Shown: in pieces, positions 9,347 to 18,075 of the stretch
Numbering within the stretch: the first letter of the stretch is position 1
How the letters are laid out: each line of letters begins with the position of its first letter
Assembly (NCBI GenBank): GCA_012861695.1
Contig: JAAOOA010000092.1
Location: forward strand, 1 to 64,000
Direction of reading: 5' to 3'
From: Trematomus loennbergii
Lineage: Eukaryota > Chordata > Actinopteri > Perciformes > Nototheniidae
Length of the DNA: 64,000 nucleotides
The notes under the pieces: generated by a model
What the model was told of the DNA's origin: nothing
Database searches by the model: none
What the model saw: only the letters and a program-made list of their open reading frames with translations
Translations under genes and position numbers: made by a program

Positions 9347-11210
9347 AGGTCCCATGTCATGGCCATTTCTACTGATCATATTTCCATTGTTGAGGTCTAC
9401 TAGAATAGATTTAAATTGTGCAATTTTCCAAAATGACATTGGTTTCTCATACAGCATCTCTGTATAGTATGTGTATTCACTCTCTGTCCTAAACGGCTTA
9501 TTGGAGCTCCTGCCCCCCCTTCCTGTGAGCCCAGTGTGCTCTGATTGGTCGGGACGTTGCGAGGCTCGCTGCTGCGAGGAGTGGACAGGTTTCCGGGTCG
9601 GCGATACAGAGAGACACAGCAAAACTCATCCTGAGCACACACAAACACTCACAGCCGAAGTAAAAACAATAAGTGTGGCTTGATATTGAGTAAGAAAAAC
9701 GTTTATAACGCTGTGAGAATGGGTCTGCGGAGAGCATTTCTCCACGATCCCAACTCGTCTATTGCCAGCGTTCAGGGAGCTCTATGCAAGTCAATGGGGA
9801 CTCCCTGTCATGCCCCTTTCACACCAACGCGTTTTCAGCGCCGGCTCGGAGCTAGAGCCTGAAAAGTACCGGTTTTTCCTCTTCACACCGCAGCGGCGCC
9901 GCCTCTTAGCTCCGGAATCCGGTTCGTTTCCAGCTCCAAAAAGTTGTCGGTTTAGAAGCAAGACTCCGGAGCTAAGAGGCGGCGTCGCTTAAATCTCTCT
10001 TACGTCGAGGCGTGCAGGAAACTAAACCCACCTCCCCTGAACATGGGTCGACTGAAGAGTCTCGTCATGCCTGCCTACAAGAAGTAGCGCTGAGCAAAGT
10101 GACTAGAAGGCAACCACACACTTATAAAAAAAAACACACTTTATAAAGTCAGGCAACACTAACCAGGCTTTGTGTGATTCTGTTTATTTGTACCTTACTT
10201 TGACCATCCGTTCGCTGTTATTGATCATTGTGGAGAGCAGGCAGACGTTTTGTTTGTTATTATAGCAGCTATCGGATGGAATCAATACATGGGCTGCACA
10301 GGTTGTCATGTCCGACTATCACAAGTAGAATCATAATGAAAAATACGCCGGTAAAATGTGCCTGTAGAAAACGGCTTATGCCACAATAGGATAGTAGTCA
10401 GTTTAGCTTCGGTTGCTATGCTAACATCACCCATGTTATACCAGAGAAACTTTCATAACAGCGTTGTGATGCCAAACAGCGTCAATTCAGACTGACACAC
10501 ATTCACTTAAGGGGAACTGGGATATGTATCAGCTGCTTGTGTGACAGTCAGACAGTGAATACTTTAGAGCCGTGTGAGCTAACCCGGAGCTAACGGGAGA
10601 ATAAACTCCCGTTGAAGAGCAGCCAGCACTGCAGCGGTCGGTAAATGAAACACATTAATAAACAATGAACCACGGCACTCTGGAGAAAAGTATAAGGTTG
10701 GAGAAGTCGTTATTTAATTTAATCTGGCTTCGTATGATTAAAAGCAACACGATCATCGACCGACGCAGTCCCCCGTTGTTGTTGTGAGCCGTTAGGGAGC
10801 AAATCAGCGATGTAAACAGTGACGTATGACGCAGCTGCGGCAGCACCAGTCGGCTCTGGGCGGTGTGAACAAAGCGGGAGCAGAAAAGGGAAACCGGAGC
10901 TGAACCAGAAAAGCTCTAGCACGGAGCTAGAATGGGAAAGCGCTGGTGTGAAAGCCACATTAGTTAGCCAAGGGATCCTGGTGTGTGAGGTGCTCCGGAT
11001 TGGTCCATTTGGGCCAATCCGGTCATTTGTTGTTGATTTGGGTGTTCACACGTCACAGAACCCAGGAAGCAAACAATGGAAAAAGAGAAATCTCCAACGA
11101 GGCGTTTTGGGACAGCATAGACAGGTCTTTTCTGTGTTAGAGTTTTACTCGCTACAGGGTGTACTTTGAGGGTTTTTGACTCTGCAGACCGTTTATTTAT
11201 ACAGATTTAT
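9347..11210 (-). mobile_element. TTAA-type DNA element (same family as 14,939-15,804), interrupted and 3'-truncated
   Basis: It starts after TTAA at 9343-9346 with AGGTCCCATGTCATGGCC. The left 470 bp match the reverse complement of the right half of the 14,939-15,804 element (GTGCTCTGATTGGTCGGGAC, and GAGCACACACAAACACTCAC against GAGTGTGTGTGTGCTC-like sequence). The right part, about 10,975-11,200, matches its other half (GTTTTACTCGCTACAGGGTG). A second element occupies 9816-10,954 inside it. The far terminal repeat is not recognisable. Confidence 0.75.
9816..10954. mobile_element. DNA element with CTTTCACACC terminal repeats, nested
   Basis: Left end CTTTCACACCAACGCGTTTT and right end GGGAAAGCGCTGGTGTGAAAG form terminal inverted repeats. 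Sub-terminal GGAGCTAGAGC and GCTCTAGCACGGAGCTAG extend the symmetry. The element is 1139 bp with no significant open frame, so it is non-autonomous. A clear target duplication is not visible at CCC/CCACATT. Superfamily not determined. Confidence 0.7.
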
Positions 11211-11551
11211 TTCGATTTTCCAGCCCAGTAAAGTGTCAGTCTGAAATTAAGTTTGCAAGGAAACCCTGCTGCACAATACCAGGACCCTGTTACCAATTCT
11301 GGACTTAACAATTGTGTCCTTCATGAACAAGTTGCCCATCTCTGCATTATGATGAGATTGTGTTCCATTTATCTGAATCTTTATTTCATGAAAGAATAAT
11401 CATAAATGCTGAATGCACCTAATAGAGCCTTGGGAAACCTGGTATGTTTTTGCAGCTGTATACTGTTATTGATAAATGATGACGTCCACCCATGGTAACA
11501 GTTCTCTGAAGTGTTTGTAAAATTCTATGCGACCCCCCCCTCTCTGTACAG
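11211..11551. other. Intron sequence before the first coding exon of dedd
   Basis: No repeat recognised. It ends in the pyrimidine-rich tract and AG (CCCCCCCCTCTCTGTACAG) that form a likely acceptor at 11,551. Confidence 0.5.
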
Positions 11552-11626
11552 CTCGTCAACTGGAGCATTCAAAGACAGCAGGGGCTGTTGGGATTCCAAC
11601 ATCCCTTATCATCGTTGGGCCCTGAG

Positions 11627-12190
11627 ATGACATCACAGCAGCAACAGGTTCCCAGTGCTGCCATTCCTCCCAGCTTGCTCACAACTCCTCTGCTCAGCAG
11701 GCCCGGCATCACATTCAGGGCAATCCGCTGGACTCAAGTCAGAGCAGTGCCACTGCCAGGCCTCTGGATCACAGAGCCCTGTGCGGCCGGGCGGGCTGCT
11801 CTGGTGTTGCAGCAGCCAGCGGGGAGGGAGCCAGCAGAAACGTTTCGGCCTCCTGCACCAAGTCCAGCTTCTCCAGAAGAGATGGAAGCTTGGAGCCATG
11901 GCCTGAGGAAGCTGTGGACAACTCCCATGGGCTCTACTCACTCCACCGCATGTTTGACATAGTTGGAGCACAGCTTACCCATCGTGATGTCAGGGTACTG
12001 TCATTCCTTTTTGTTGACGTGATTGATGAGTATGAGCGAGGTGGCATCAGGAGTGGAAAGGATTTCCTGCTGGCCCTTGAGCGCCAGGGTCGCTGTGATG
12101 AAACCAACTTTCGACATGTTCTACAGCTTCTAAGGATCATCACACGCCATGACCTATTGCCGTACGTCACACTCCGGAAACGGCAGTCTG
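11627..12190 (+). CDS. dedd: dedd coding exon 1: N-terminal extension and death effector domain
   Basis: The DED reads without interruption from about 11,891 to 12,190 (WPEEAVDNSHGLYSLHRMFD through RHDLLPYVTLRKRQS) and ends at a GTGAGT donor. Upstream, that frame stays open back to 11,626 but has no ATG, and its first upstream stop is at 11,623. An ATG at 11,627 opens in the neighbouring frame (MTSQQQQVPSAAIPPSLL). The two frames would join if one base is missing near 11,700-11,708. Alternatives are a splice acceptor at 11,700 (CTCCTCTGCTCAGCAG) with the start codon in an upstream exon, or a start at the internal methionine at 11,950. Confidence 0.75.
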
Positions 12191-15100
12191 GTGAGTAATG
12201 CAATGTAAATACTATGATCATACAAGACTTCAAATACATATCAGTGGAAATGAAGGGTGTATTTTAAACTCCAAAATACAGGATTGGGAGAAACAATTGT
12301 ACATTTCTCCTTTCCTTTTTAAAGTGTGCTCAAGTGTTTGTTGCTTGTATTTAGCCTTTGCCTAAGTTACCTTAGTGAACTGTATTCCGTGTTCATGTTT
12401 GTTGTCTGTAGGCCACATATTTTGTGAGGGTTTTTCATACTTGTCCACAGGGACATGCGAGGTCCTGCGATTCTGCTTTGCCAAGGCTTGCAATGTAGAT
12501 GCTGGAAAGCAATCGGAAAAAAGTAGTAATTATAGTGGATATGGCACCTTATTGTTATTGGTTTCAAAAAGTTGAATAATCTTACTGTCTTGTGCATAAC
12601 ATTTGACTATAAATAACTTAATAAACATGTTGGTTTGTATTGGTCTGAAGTGACTACTTATGTCGTCATGGCACCACCAAAATGTAGTTTTTGGGCCAAA
12701 ATGTCTCTGCTTTCTGTGTGATGATAAGGCCTGCAATTTTAAATCATCTGCTTTCATCAGTGTGCCCGGACCCTGTGGACAAGTACCTGGAAGAGACATC
12801 AGTGCGCTACATTTCACCCAGAGGAGTGGTGCAGGGCAAGGACACTGCGCCTCACAGAAGAACAGGTGTGTGTCTGTCTGTCTGTCTGTCTGTATGTATA
12901 GGCTTGTTTGAGACGAGCGAGACCTGCGCAGACCTGCGCAATTGCGATCAACGTCTTGCTAGTGCGTTGCATGATGGTTAGTCATTTTGTCCGACTTGCT
13001 CTGGAGGCTCGCCTACATGAGACGTTGAAATCTCGTGGGACAAAGACGCCCCAGACTTGAGAGCGAGGCGCGCGCGCGTCAGTTTCTCTCTACGGGCTGC
13101 GGAAGCGAAATGCTTGATGGGAAACGACTGCTGGTATCTCGAGCTGAGCGCTCATTGGTGGTTTTACCCCGTGCTGGAGATGAAACTCTCCATTGGCTCG
13201 GCAAAAGTGTGTTGTTTTGTGTCAGTTTTACGTCGCCACTTCCATTCACATTTTTCATCATTGTTCCACAAATCATCATTACATTAATATCTATATATTT
13301 TATACTATACTTGCACTGCTTACCGTTGTCATACTTTATATATCTTAGCATATTCATACAACACACTGTTCATACTAGGCTAGGCTACTGTGTATATCTA
13401 GTGTATTCATACCCCTCACTGTTTTTCATCATTCAATTCATTCTATATTTTATTCTGTAGATTGTGACATTACTTTTCACTTTACTGCTTTTGCACTCCT
13501 GGTTAGAAGCTAAACTGCTTTTCTCAGTACCTGTAATCTGTGCAATAACAATAAAGTTGAATCTAATCTTGAGCAGGAACAAATGTATTTACTTAGTACA
13601 TATCTGACATTAACGATTAAACACATTTGTGCATTCTTTATAAATGCAAACCGAGTCAAGCCGACTCCGGAGGTGGCGGTATGCACCTTAAAGTTGTTTG
13701 CAATCCGCCAAAAAACCGAGAGAAGAAGAAGAGGAAGAAGCCGACTCCGAGCTGTCCGACTTCAGGCGAGCCTTTTGAGACCTCCCCCGGCTGCGATCGG
13801 CTATTCTCGTCTACTTTCGAGGCGAGCCGCAGCTCGTCTCAAACAAGCCTATTGTCTGTATGTCTGTCTGTCTGTCTGTGTCTGTCTGTCCAAGTAACTG
13901 AGATATCGTTTTCTAGGTCCACAACCAGTCATTTGCTGTTCCCCGTCAGGACCCCACGTTGGCCCCCCCCAAACAAAGCCAGCTCCTCCTGCACCAAACC
14001 GCAAACGGAAGAGAAGTCATTCTTCAGCTGACTGCAGAGAGAAGCAAACATGTGGTAAAGGGAAACACAACACAGAGAAGGCCTCATGAATATGTTGACA
14101 AATACATCAAAATAAGACCTGTCTAGTGACATTGCTTACTTTAAAGCAACAGTTACCAACCCTTTTACATGCCTTAAATAAGTAGGTAACAATTGTTATT
14201 TTTCAGTATACTATATATATATATATATATGTTTTTTTTTAAAAGAGAACCGGGTTACAGGAGTCATGGTTAGGGATTAGAGACATTTGATATTTCCTGG
14301 AGGGATTTTAATGCAGCGATGCATCCTTGTAATTTATAATAATTACAACCAGTCCGAGTGTAACTTAGAATTACACGAAGTAGACCATGTTACTACAGTG
14401 CATGTAAACGCATTATATGTTTAACAGTGTGACCTGGCTACTCTGAGTAACCTGTGTGTGTATATTAAAGTTAGGGCTGCCCCCAATTAGTCGACTGAAC
14501 GTTAGTCGGCGAAATAAATGTTCGTCGACTAATTTTTCATCAGTCTATTAGTCGAAGAAAGAAAAGAAACGTCAGCCGGAAAACCCCTCAGACTTCATAC
14601 AGAGCTGTGCCTGGTCATTAAGGTAATCTTGTCGGGCAGGAAATCCAAAGTGTGGGATCTTACTGAGCATTTAAAGGACGAGCCCCACAACGTAACATGC
14701 AAACTCTGCAGGCAAAAAGTGGCCTTCATATCGACGCCATGCCGGCATCATTGCAAAACCTGGAGCGTAACTATCCCGACAACGTGTGTTCCTTTTTTCA
14801 TAATCGGAGGAAAACAGCAGCAGTGAGTCAGGCAGTAGCCTAGCCTTGTATCTACACACAATACCTCAAATATACAATGCCGTCCACCAACAAAAAGATG
14901 CACACTCTAATATTTTGTGGGAACGCTTTTAGCTTTAAAGGGCCCATGTCATGCTTTTCCGGTTATTACCCGTCCCCTTGTGTGTTATGAAGGTTTTTAT
15001 GCATGTAAACGGTGAGCAGAGTCACAAACCCTCAAAGTACACCCTGTAGCGAGTAAAACTCTAACACAGAAAATACCTCCCCAAAACGCCTCGTTGGAGA

Positions 15101-18075
15101 TACGTCATTGTCCATTTGATTCTTCCATTTCGTTCCGGATACGGCATGATGTCAAGCCGTACCCGGAACGAAATGGACCAATCCGTGGAGCCGTTACGTT
15201 ACGTCCGCGGAGCCGTTACGTTAAGCCCCCGTGATTGGTCCAAATTGACCAATCTACGGACTTCCTCACACACACATCTGTGTGCAGGGAGCAGGCAGCT
15301 CAGCTGATTTCTCCTCCCTGGCTGCAGGCTGATAACAGACAGTTGGGATCGCGGCGAAATTCTCTCTGCAGACCCATTCTCACAGCGTTTATCAACCTTT
15401 TTCTTACTCAATATCAAGCCACACTTATTGTTTTTACTTCGGCTGTGACTTTGTGTGTGCTCAGGATGAGTTTGGCTGTGTTTCGCTATGTATCCTAAAC
15501 AAGGAAACGACACCTCCACGGAGCTCAGCGCGATTCACAACGTCCCGACCAATCAGAGCACACTGTGCTCACAGGGAGGGTGGGGGCTGGAGCTTTGGAG
15601 CTACAACGAGCCGTTAAAGGCAGAGAGTGAAATTCAGTGAATACACGTAGTTTACAGAGATGCTGTATGAGAAACCAATGTGAGTTTGGAGAGATGCTGT
15701 ATGAGAAACCAATGTGAGTTTGGAAAAATGCACAATATAAATCTATTCTAGTAGACCTCAACAATGGAATTATGATCAGTGGAAATGGCCATGACATGGG
15801 CCCTTTAAGTGCGGCACACAGTCGCCGTGGCATCATTTCGATAAGCTTCTGCAATGTCAAAAAAAGTATTTCTGTCCAGAGTTGCATTAATTTCCCACCA
15901 ATATCTTATATTGATGATGGGATAGTTGCACCGCTGCACAAAGTCTCCTAAGAATCCTTAACGGAGCTTCTGCTCTTTTTGCAGCTGATGGACAGCCTGC
16001 TTCAACCGCTGTCCGCTGTGGCCAGTGCACTTTTTATATGCAACATTTTTTAAATTTATCTTTCAAAGGTTCATTATTATAGTTATTTTTTACGTGAAGT
16101 TCAGAAGTATCTAAACGGCTGTTGAGACCCAGAGTACTAGAGTGTATTTTGCTTTTATATTAGAGTTAATGTAACTAACACTGCAAAATGTACATCTGTT
16201 TAACTTTTAATTATTATTTAAAAGAACATTCTGTGTTCTGTCACTTATTCACCACACTTAACTGGACAAACTTAAATTGCTTCTTTCAGTCAGATAAATA
16301 GCAGCTGTTTGGAGAAAGTGCTTGATGATGATCTTTTATTTGCTTAATAAATACCACTAAGATTTCCATATGAATATTGGTGTTAACTGGACAACTACAT
16401 TTACTACTCGGAAATAGTGTAGATATCAATAGCATGTCATTAGATCTTAGGTGTACTGTGACAAACATAAATGTTGACATGAAGTCAAAGGCTAACATGG
16501 CAATGTCACACCACACCTTTTTTCCTAATAGTGAAGGACAAAACTGTTGGTACAAGCGTTCTTTGGTCAAGCTCCACGACTTGTAGCTTGTCCCCCGAAT
16601 TGTAACACCTGACGATTGGAACTGCTCTGATGGGAAAGTGAGATGCTACAGTCGTAACAACTCTGTCAATTGAGATGTACCCCCTGACAATTGTCCAAAC
16701 AGCATAAAAAGTTCAACGTTTGTGCCGGTGTTGGTTCACTTTTAAGGTGTGTTCTCGGACCTCTGGTTATTTCTGCTGTAAACACCATTCAAATCAATCA
16801 CTGGAAGTTGGAGTTGGTGATCAGCTAGTAGCCCGCCTGGGTGTTTGCTACTATTGAATTTGAGGAAGTGATGGTTTATCTGACAAATAAGTAGACAATA
16901 TTAATCCAGCAGACGCACCCTGTAGTCGCTTCACCTCCATCCATGTTGCCAGGTCACTAGTTTACCTGTGAGGAGAGCGATCAACAGAAAGCTCTGTTTC
17001 CCAGTGACAGAGAGGGAAATGGGGGACCATGGTTTAAACCGGTGTGGTGTAAAAATCTGAACCGAGTCTAAAAGACATCTACCACCACAACTCCCCCAAT
17101 ATGGTACTTTTACTCCACTACATGTACGTAATATCTTCAATTACTTTGCAGATCTGGATGAATGATGAAATATAATCAAGTGTTAAATCAGACTTTAGTT
17201 CCACCTGGAGTAAATTCACAAGCTACCCTGCAGTATACAAAGTCATTCAAACTAGCTGCACCTTTACCAGCTTTGAGAACACTTTCATGATCAATCATTA
17301 TAAAACATATCATATATATTATTCTGAAATGGACCAATCTGCACAATGAATACTTTTACTTTCAAAAGTAAAAGTAGTCATAGTAGAACCACACTCTGGT
17401 ACTTCTACTTTTACTCAAGTACAAGATCTGAGTACTTCTCCCACTTTACACGTAATTGGGGCGACAGAGCTACAAGTAAAGGTAAACAAAAACTGTGCAT
17501 TTCTCCGTCTAAATATGAGGCCTTTTGGCCAGATGTTTGGAGAGATTGCTCATGTTTCCGTGCTTACGCAAAAATACTAAATGAGCATTGTCCACATAGA
17601 GCCTTGTAGAGTATCACTAGCAGATTTGTTTGATGATCTTATTGACTTTACGTTGTGCTCTCCTCCTTCAGATATCCGCCTCCGGGTTCGTGTGAATATT
17701 GCCAGCATGAGTCTGCACTTCAGGGCAACGTCTTCTCCAACAAGCAAGAGGCAGTGGAGCGCCAATTTGAGCGTTTCAACCAGGCAAACACTATCCTCAA
17801 ATCCCGAGACTTGGGTTCCATCATCTGTGACATCAAGTTCTCTGAGCTCACCTATTTGGATGCCTTCTGGAGGGACTACATCAACGGATCATTGCTTGAG
17901 GCCCTTAAAGGGGTCTTCATCACAGATTCCTTAAACAGGCTGTTGGCCACGAAGCTATAAAACTATTGGTCAATGTTGATGAAGAAGACTACCAGGCTGG
18001 TCGGCGCAAACTACTTCGTAATTTGGTGACAAGTGGAGTTAGCCCAGGTGGAGCTAGCAAAGATTCTGTACCTTA
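11627..18075 (+). CDS. dedd: dedd: death effector domain-containing protein (frame-disrupted as sequenced)
   Basis: Four coding exons (11,627-12,190; 12,761-12,865; 13,917-14,054; 17,672-18,075) join with GT-AG introns in consistent phase. In order they give an N-terminal extension, a death effector domain (SLHRMFDIVG to RHDLLPYVTL, the RxDLL motif present), the VDKYLEETSVRYISPRG linker, a basic stretch NRKRKRSH likely to be a nuclear localisation signal, and the C-terminal DEDD region (IRLRVR, YCQHESALQGNVFSNK, DLGSIICDIKFSELTYLDAF). The DEDD family comprises nuclear/nucleolar adaptors with a DED that bind FADD and caspase-8/10 and affect transcription, keratin-dependent caspase-3 activation and Cdk1/cyclin B1. 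Length without the breaks is about 400 residues, longer at the N-terminus than mammalian DEDD (about 318). Two one-base losses (near 17,691 and 17,934) break the last exon, and a third is likely near 11,705. Either assembly indels or a decayed copy would explain this. DEDD is favoured over the DEDD2 paralogue by the sequence of the DED and C-terminus. Confidence 0.9.
12191..12760 (+). other. dedd intron between coding exons 1 and 2
   Basis: 570 bp, GTGAGT donor and TTTCATCAG acceptor. No repeat or other gene recognised. Confidence 0.7.
12761..12865 (+). CDS. dedd: dedd coding exon 2: linker after the DED
   Basis: Between acceptor CTTTCATCAG and donor GTGTGT the joined frame gives VCPDPVDKYLEETSVRYISP, a block well conserved in DEDD of vertebrates just after the DED, then a more variable RGVVQGKDTAPHRRT. 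105 bp, phase 1 at both ends. Confidence 0.88.
12866..12898 (+). repeat. (TGTC)n microsatellite in dedd intron
   Basis: TGTC repeats begin at the splice donor itself. The tract continues after the inserted element at 13,852-13,893, so the element interrupted an existing tetranucleotide array. Confidence 0.85.
13255..13572 (+). mobile_element. LINE 3' untranslated remnant
   Basis: The stretch ending CACTTTACTGCTTTTGCACT ... CTGTGCAATAACAATAAAGTTGAATCTAATCTT has the form of a fish LINE 3' end with a terminal short repeat after AATAAAGTTGAATC. No coding part is attached. Confidence 0.6.
13671..13740 (+). repeat. Hairpin/GAAGAAG motif, second copy
   Basis: AGGTGGCGGTATGCACCTTA ... GCAATCCGCCA pairs over GGTGGCGG/CCGCCA-type arms and is followed by AGAAGAAGAAGAGGAAGAAG. 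Same layout as at 8232-8290. Confidence 0.5.
13917..14054 (+). CDS. dedd: dedd coding exon 3: basic linker with putative nuclear localisation signal
   Basis: 138 bp between acceptor TTTTCTAG and donor GTAAAG. It encodes GPQPVICCSPSGPHVGPPQ, a proline-rich run, then NRKRKRSHSSADCREKQTC. VVCCPTSGPQ-like and EKQTC blocks are conserved DEDD landmarks. The KRKR cluster fits the nuclear/nucleolar location known for DEDD. Phases match exons 2 and 4. Confidence 0.88.
14055..14470 (+). other. dedd intron 3, proximal part
   Basis: Contains a (TA)n run at 14,212-14,230 followed by a poly-T tract. Otherwise nothing recognised. Confidence 0.6.
14471..14875 (+). mobile_element. hAT-type element remnant with BED zinc finger coding segment
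   Basis: It starts TAGGGCTGCCCCCAATTAGTCGAC with the TTAGTCGACTAAT-type sub-terminal repeats common in fish hAT elements. From about 14,635 the plus strand reads RKSKVWDLTEHLKDEPHNVT followed by CKLCRQKVAF, the start of a BED-type zinc finger as found at the N-terminus of hAT transposases. The finger breaks off after the first cysteine pair, so only a truncated element remains. A related piece lies at 38,928-39,300. Confidence 0.8.
14939..15804 (+). mobile_element. TTAA-flanked DNA element with AGGGCCCATGTCATG termini (866 bp)
   Basis: TTAA at 14,935-14,938 and 15,805-15,808 flank terminal inverted repeats AGGGCCCATGTCATG and CATGACATGGGCCCT. Inside is a near-perfect 21-bp inverted repeat at about 15,125-15,175 (CATTTCGTTCCGGATACGGC and its complement) and a short direct repeat GGAGCCGTTACGTTA. 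No transposase frame. TTAA duplication suggests a Kolobok- or piggyBac-type origin. Confidence 0.85.
15809..17080 (+). other. dedd intron 3, middle part
   Basis: No gene or well-defined repeat seen. Short open frames on both strands here are of chance type. Confidence 0.5.
17085..17460. repeat. TACTCAAGTAC-type interspersed repeat, partial
   Basis: GTACTTTTACTCCACTACAT, TTACTTTCAAAAGTAAAAGT and ACTTTTACTCAAGTACAAGA followed by GAGTACTTCTCCCACTTTAC are hallmarks of a widespread fish repeat whose opposite end appears at 44,985-45,045. Its superfamily is not evident from this piece. Confidence 0.55.
17672..18075 (+). CDS. dedd: dedd coding exon 4: conserved C-terminal region, two one-base losses
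   Basis: After acceptor CTCCTTCAG the frame continues as DIRLRVR. The next conserved residues (EYCQHESALQGNVFSNKQ) are in another frame, so one base is missing near 17,690-17,694. That frame holds through LKSRDLGSIICDIKFSELTY and LEALKGVFITDSL. The following conserved block (AVGHEAIKLLVNVDEEDYQA) is again one frame off, placing a second missing base near 17,933-17,937. It then runs to TAG at 18,073-18,075. Both sides of each break are highly DEDD-like with no stop codons, which argues for sequence error or very recent damage. Confidence 0.88.

Larger units (their letters stand above)
12900..13850. mobile_element. DNA element with AGGCTTGTTTGAGACGAGC termini inside the TGTC array
   Basis: Left terminus AGGCTTGTTTGAGACGAGC (12,900-12,918) is the inverted match of GCTCGTCTCAAACAAGCCT (13,832-13,850). 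Flanks are the TA/TGTC microsatellite on both sides. The interior has a GC-rich part (13,040-13,250), a LINE 3' end (13,255-13,570) and a GAAGAAG hairpin motif (13,671-13,740), so it is a composite. No transposase is seen. Confidence 0.7.

Noticed and set aside
10719..11169. Frames of 79-116 codons in the first dedd intron
   Set aside because: They run across the border of two nested MITEs, so they are chance frames.
11633..11971. Minus-strand frames opposite the DED exon
   Set aside because: Antisense shadows of a GC-rich coding exon.
13583..14031. 104-134-codon frames around dedd exon 3
   Set aside because: They span element sequence and the TGTC array and read the exon in wrong frames.
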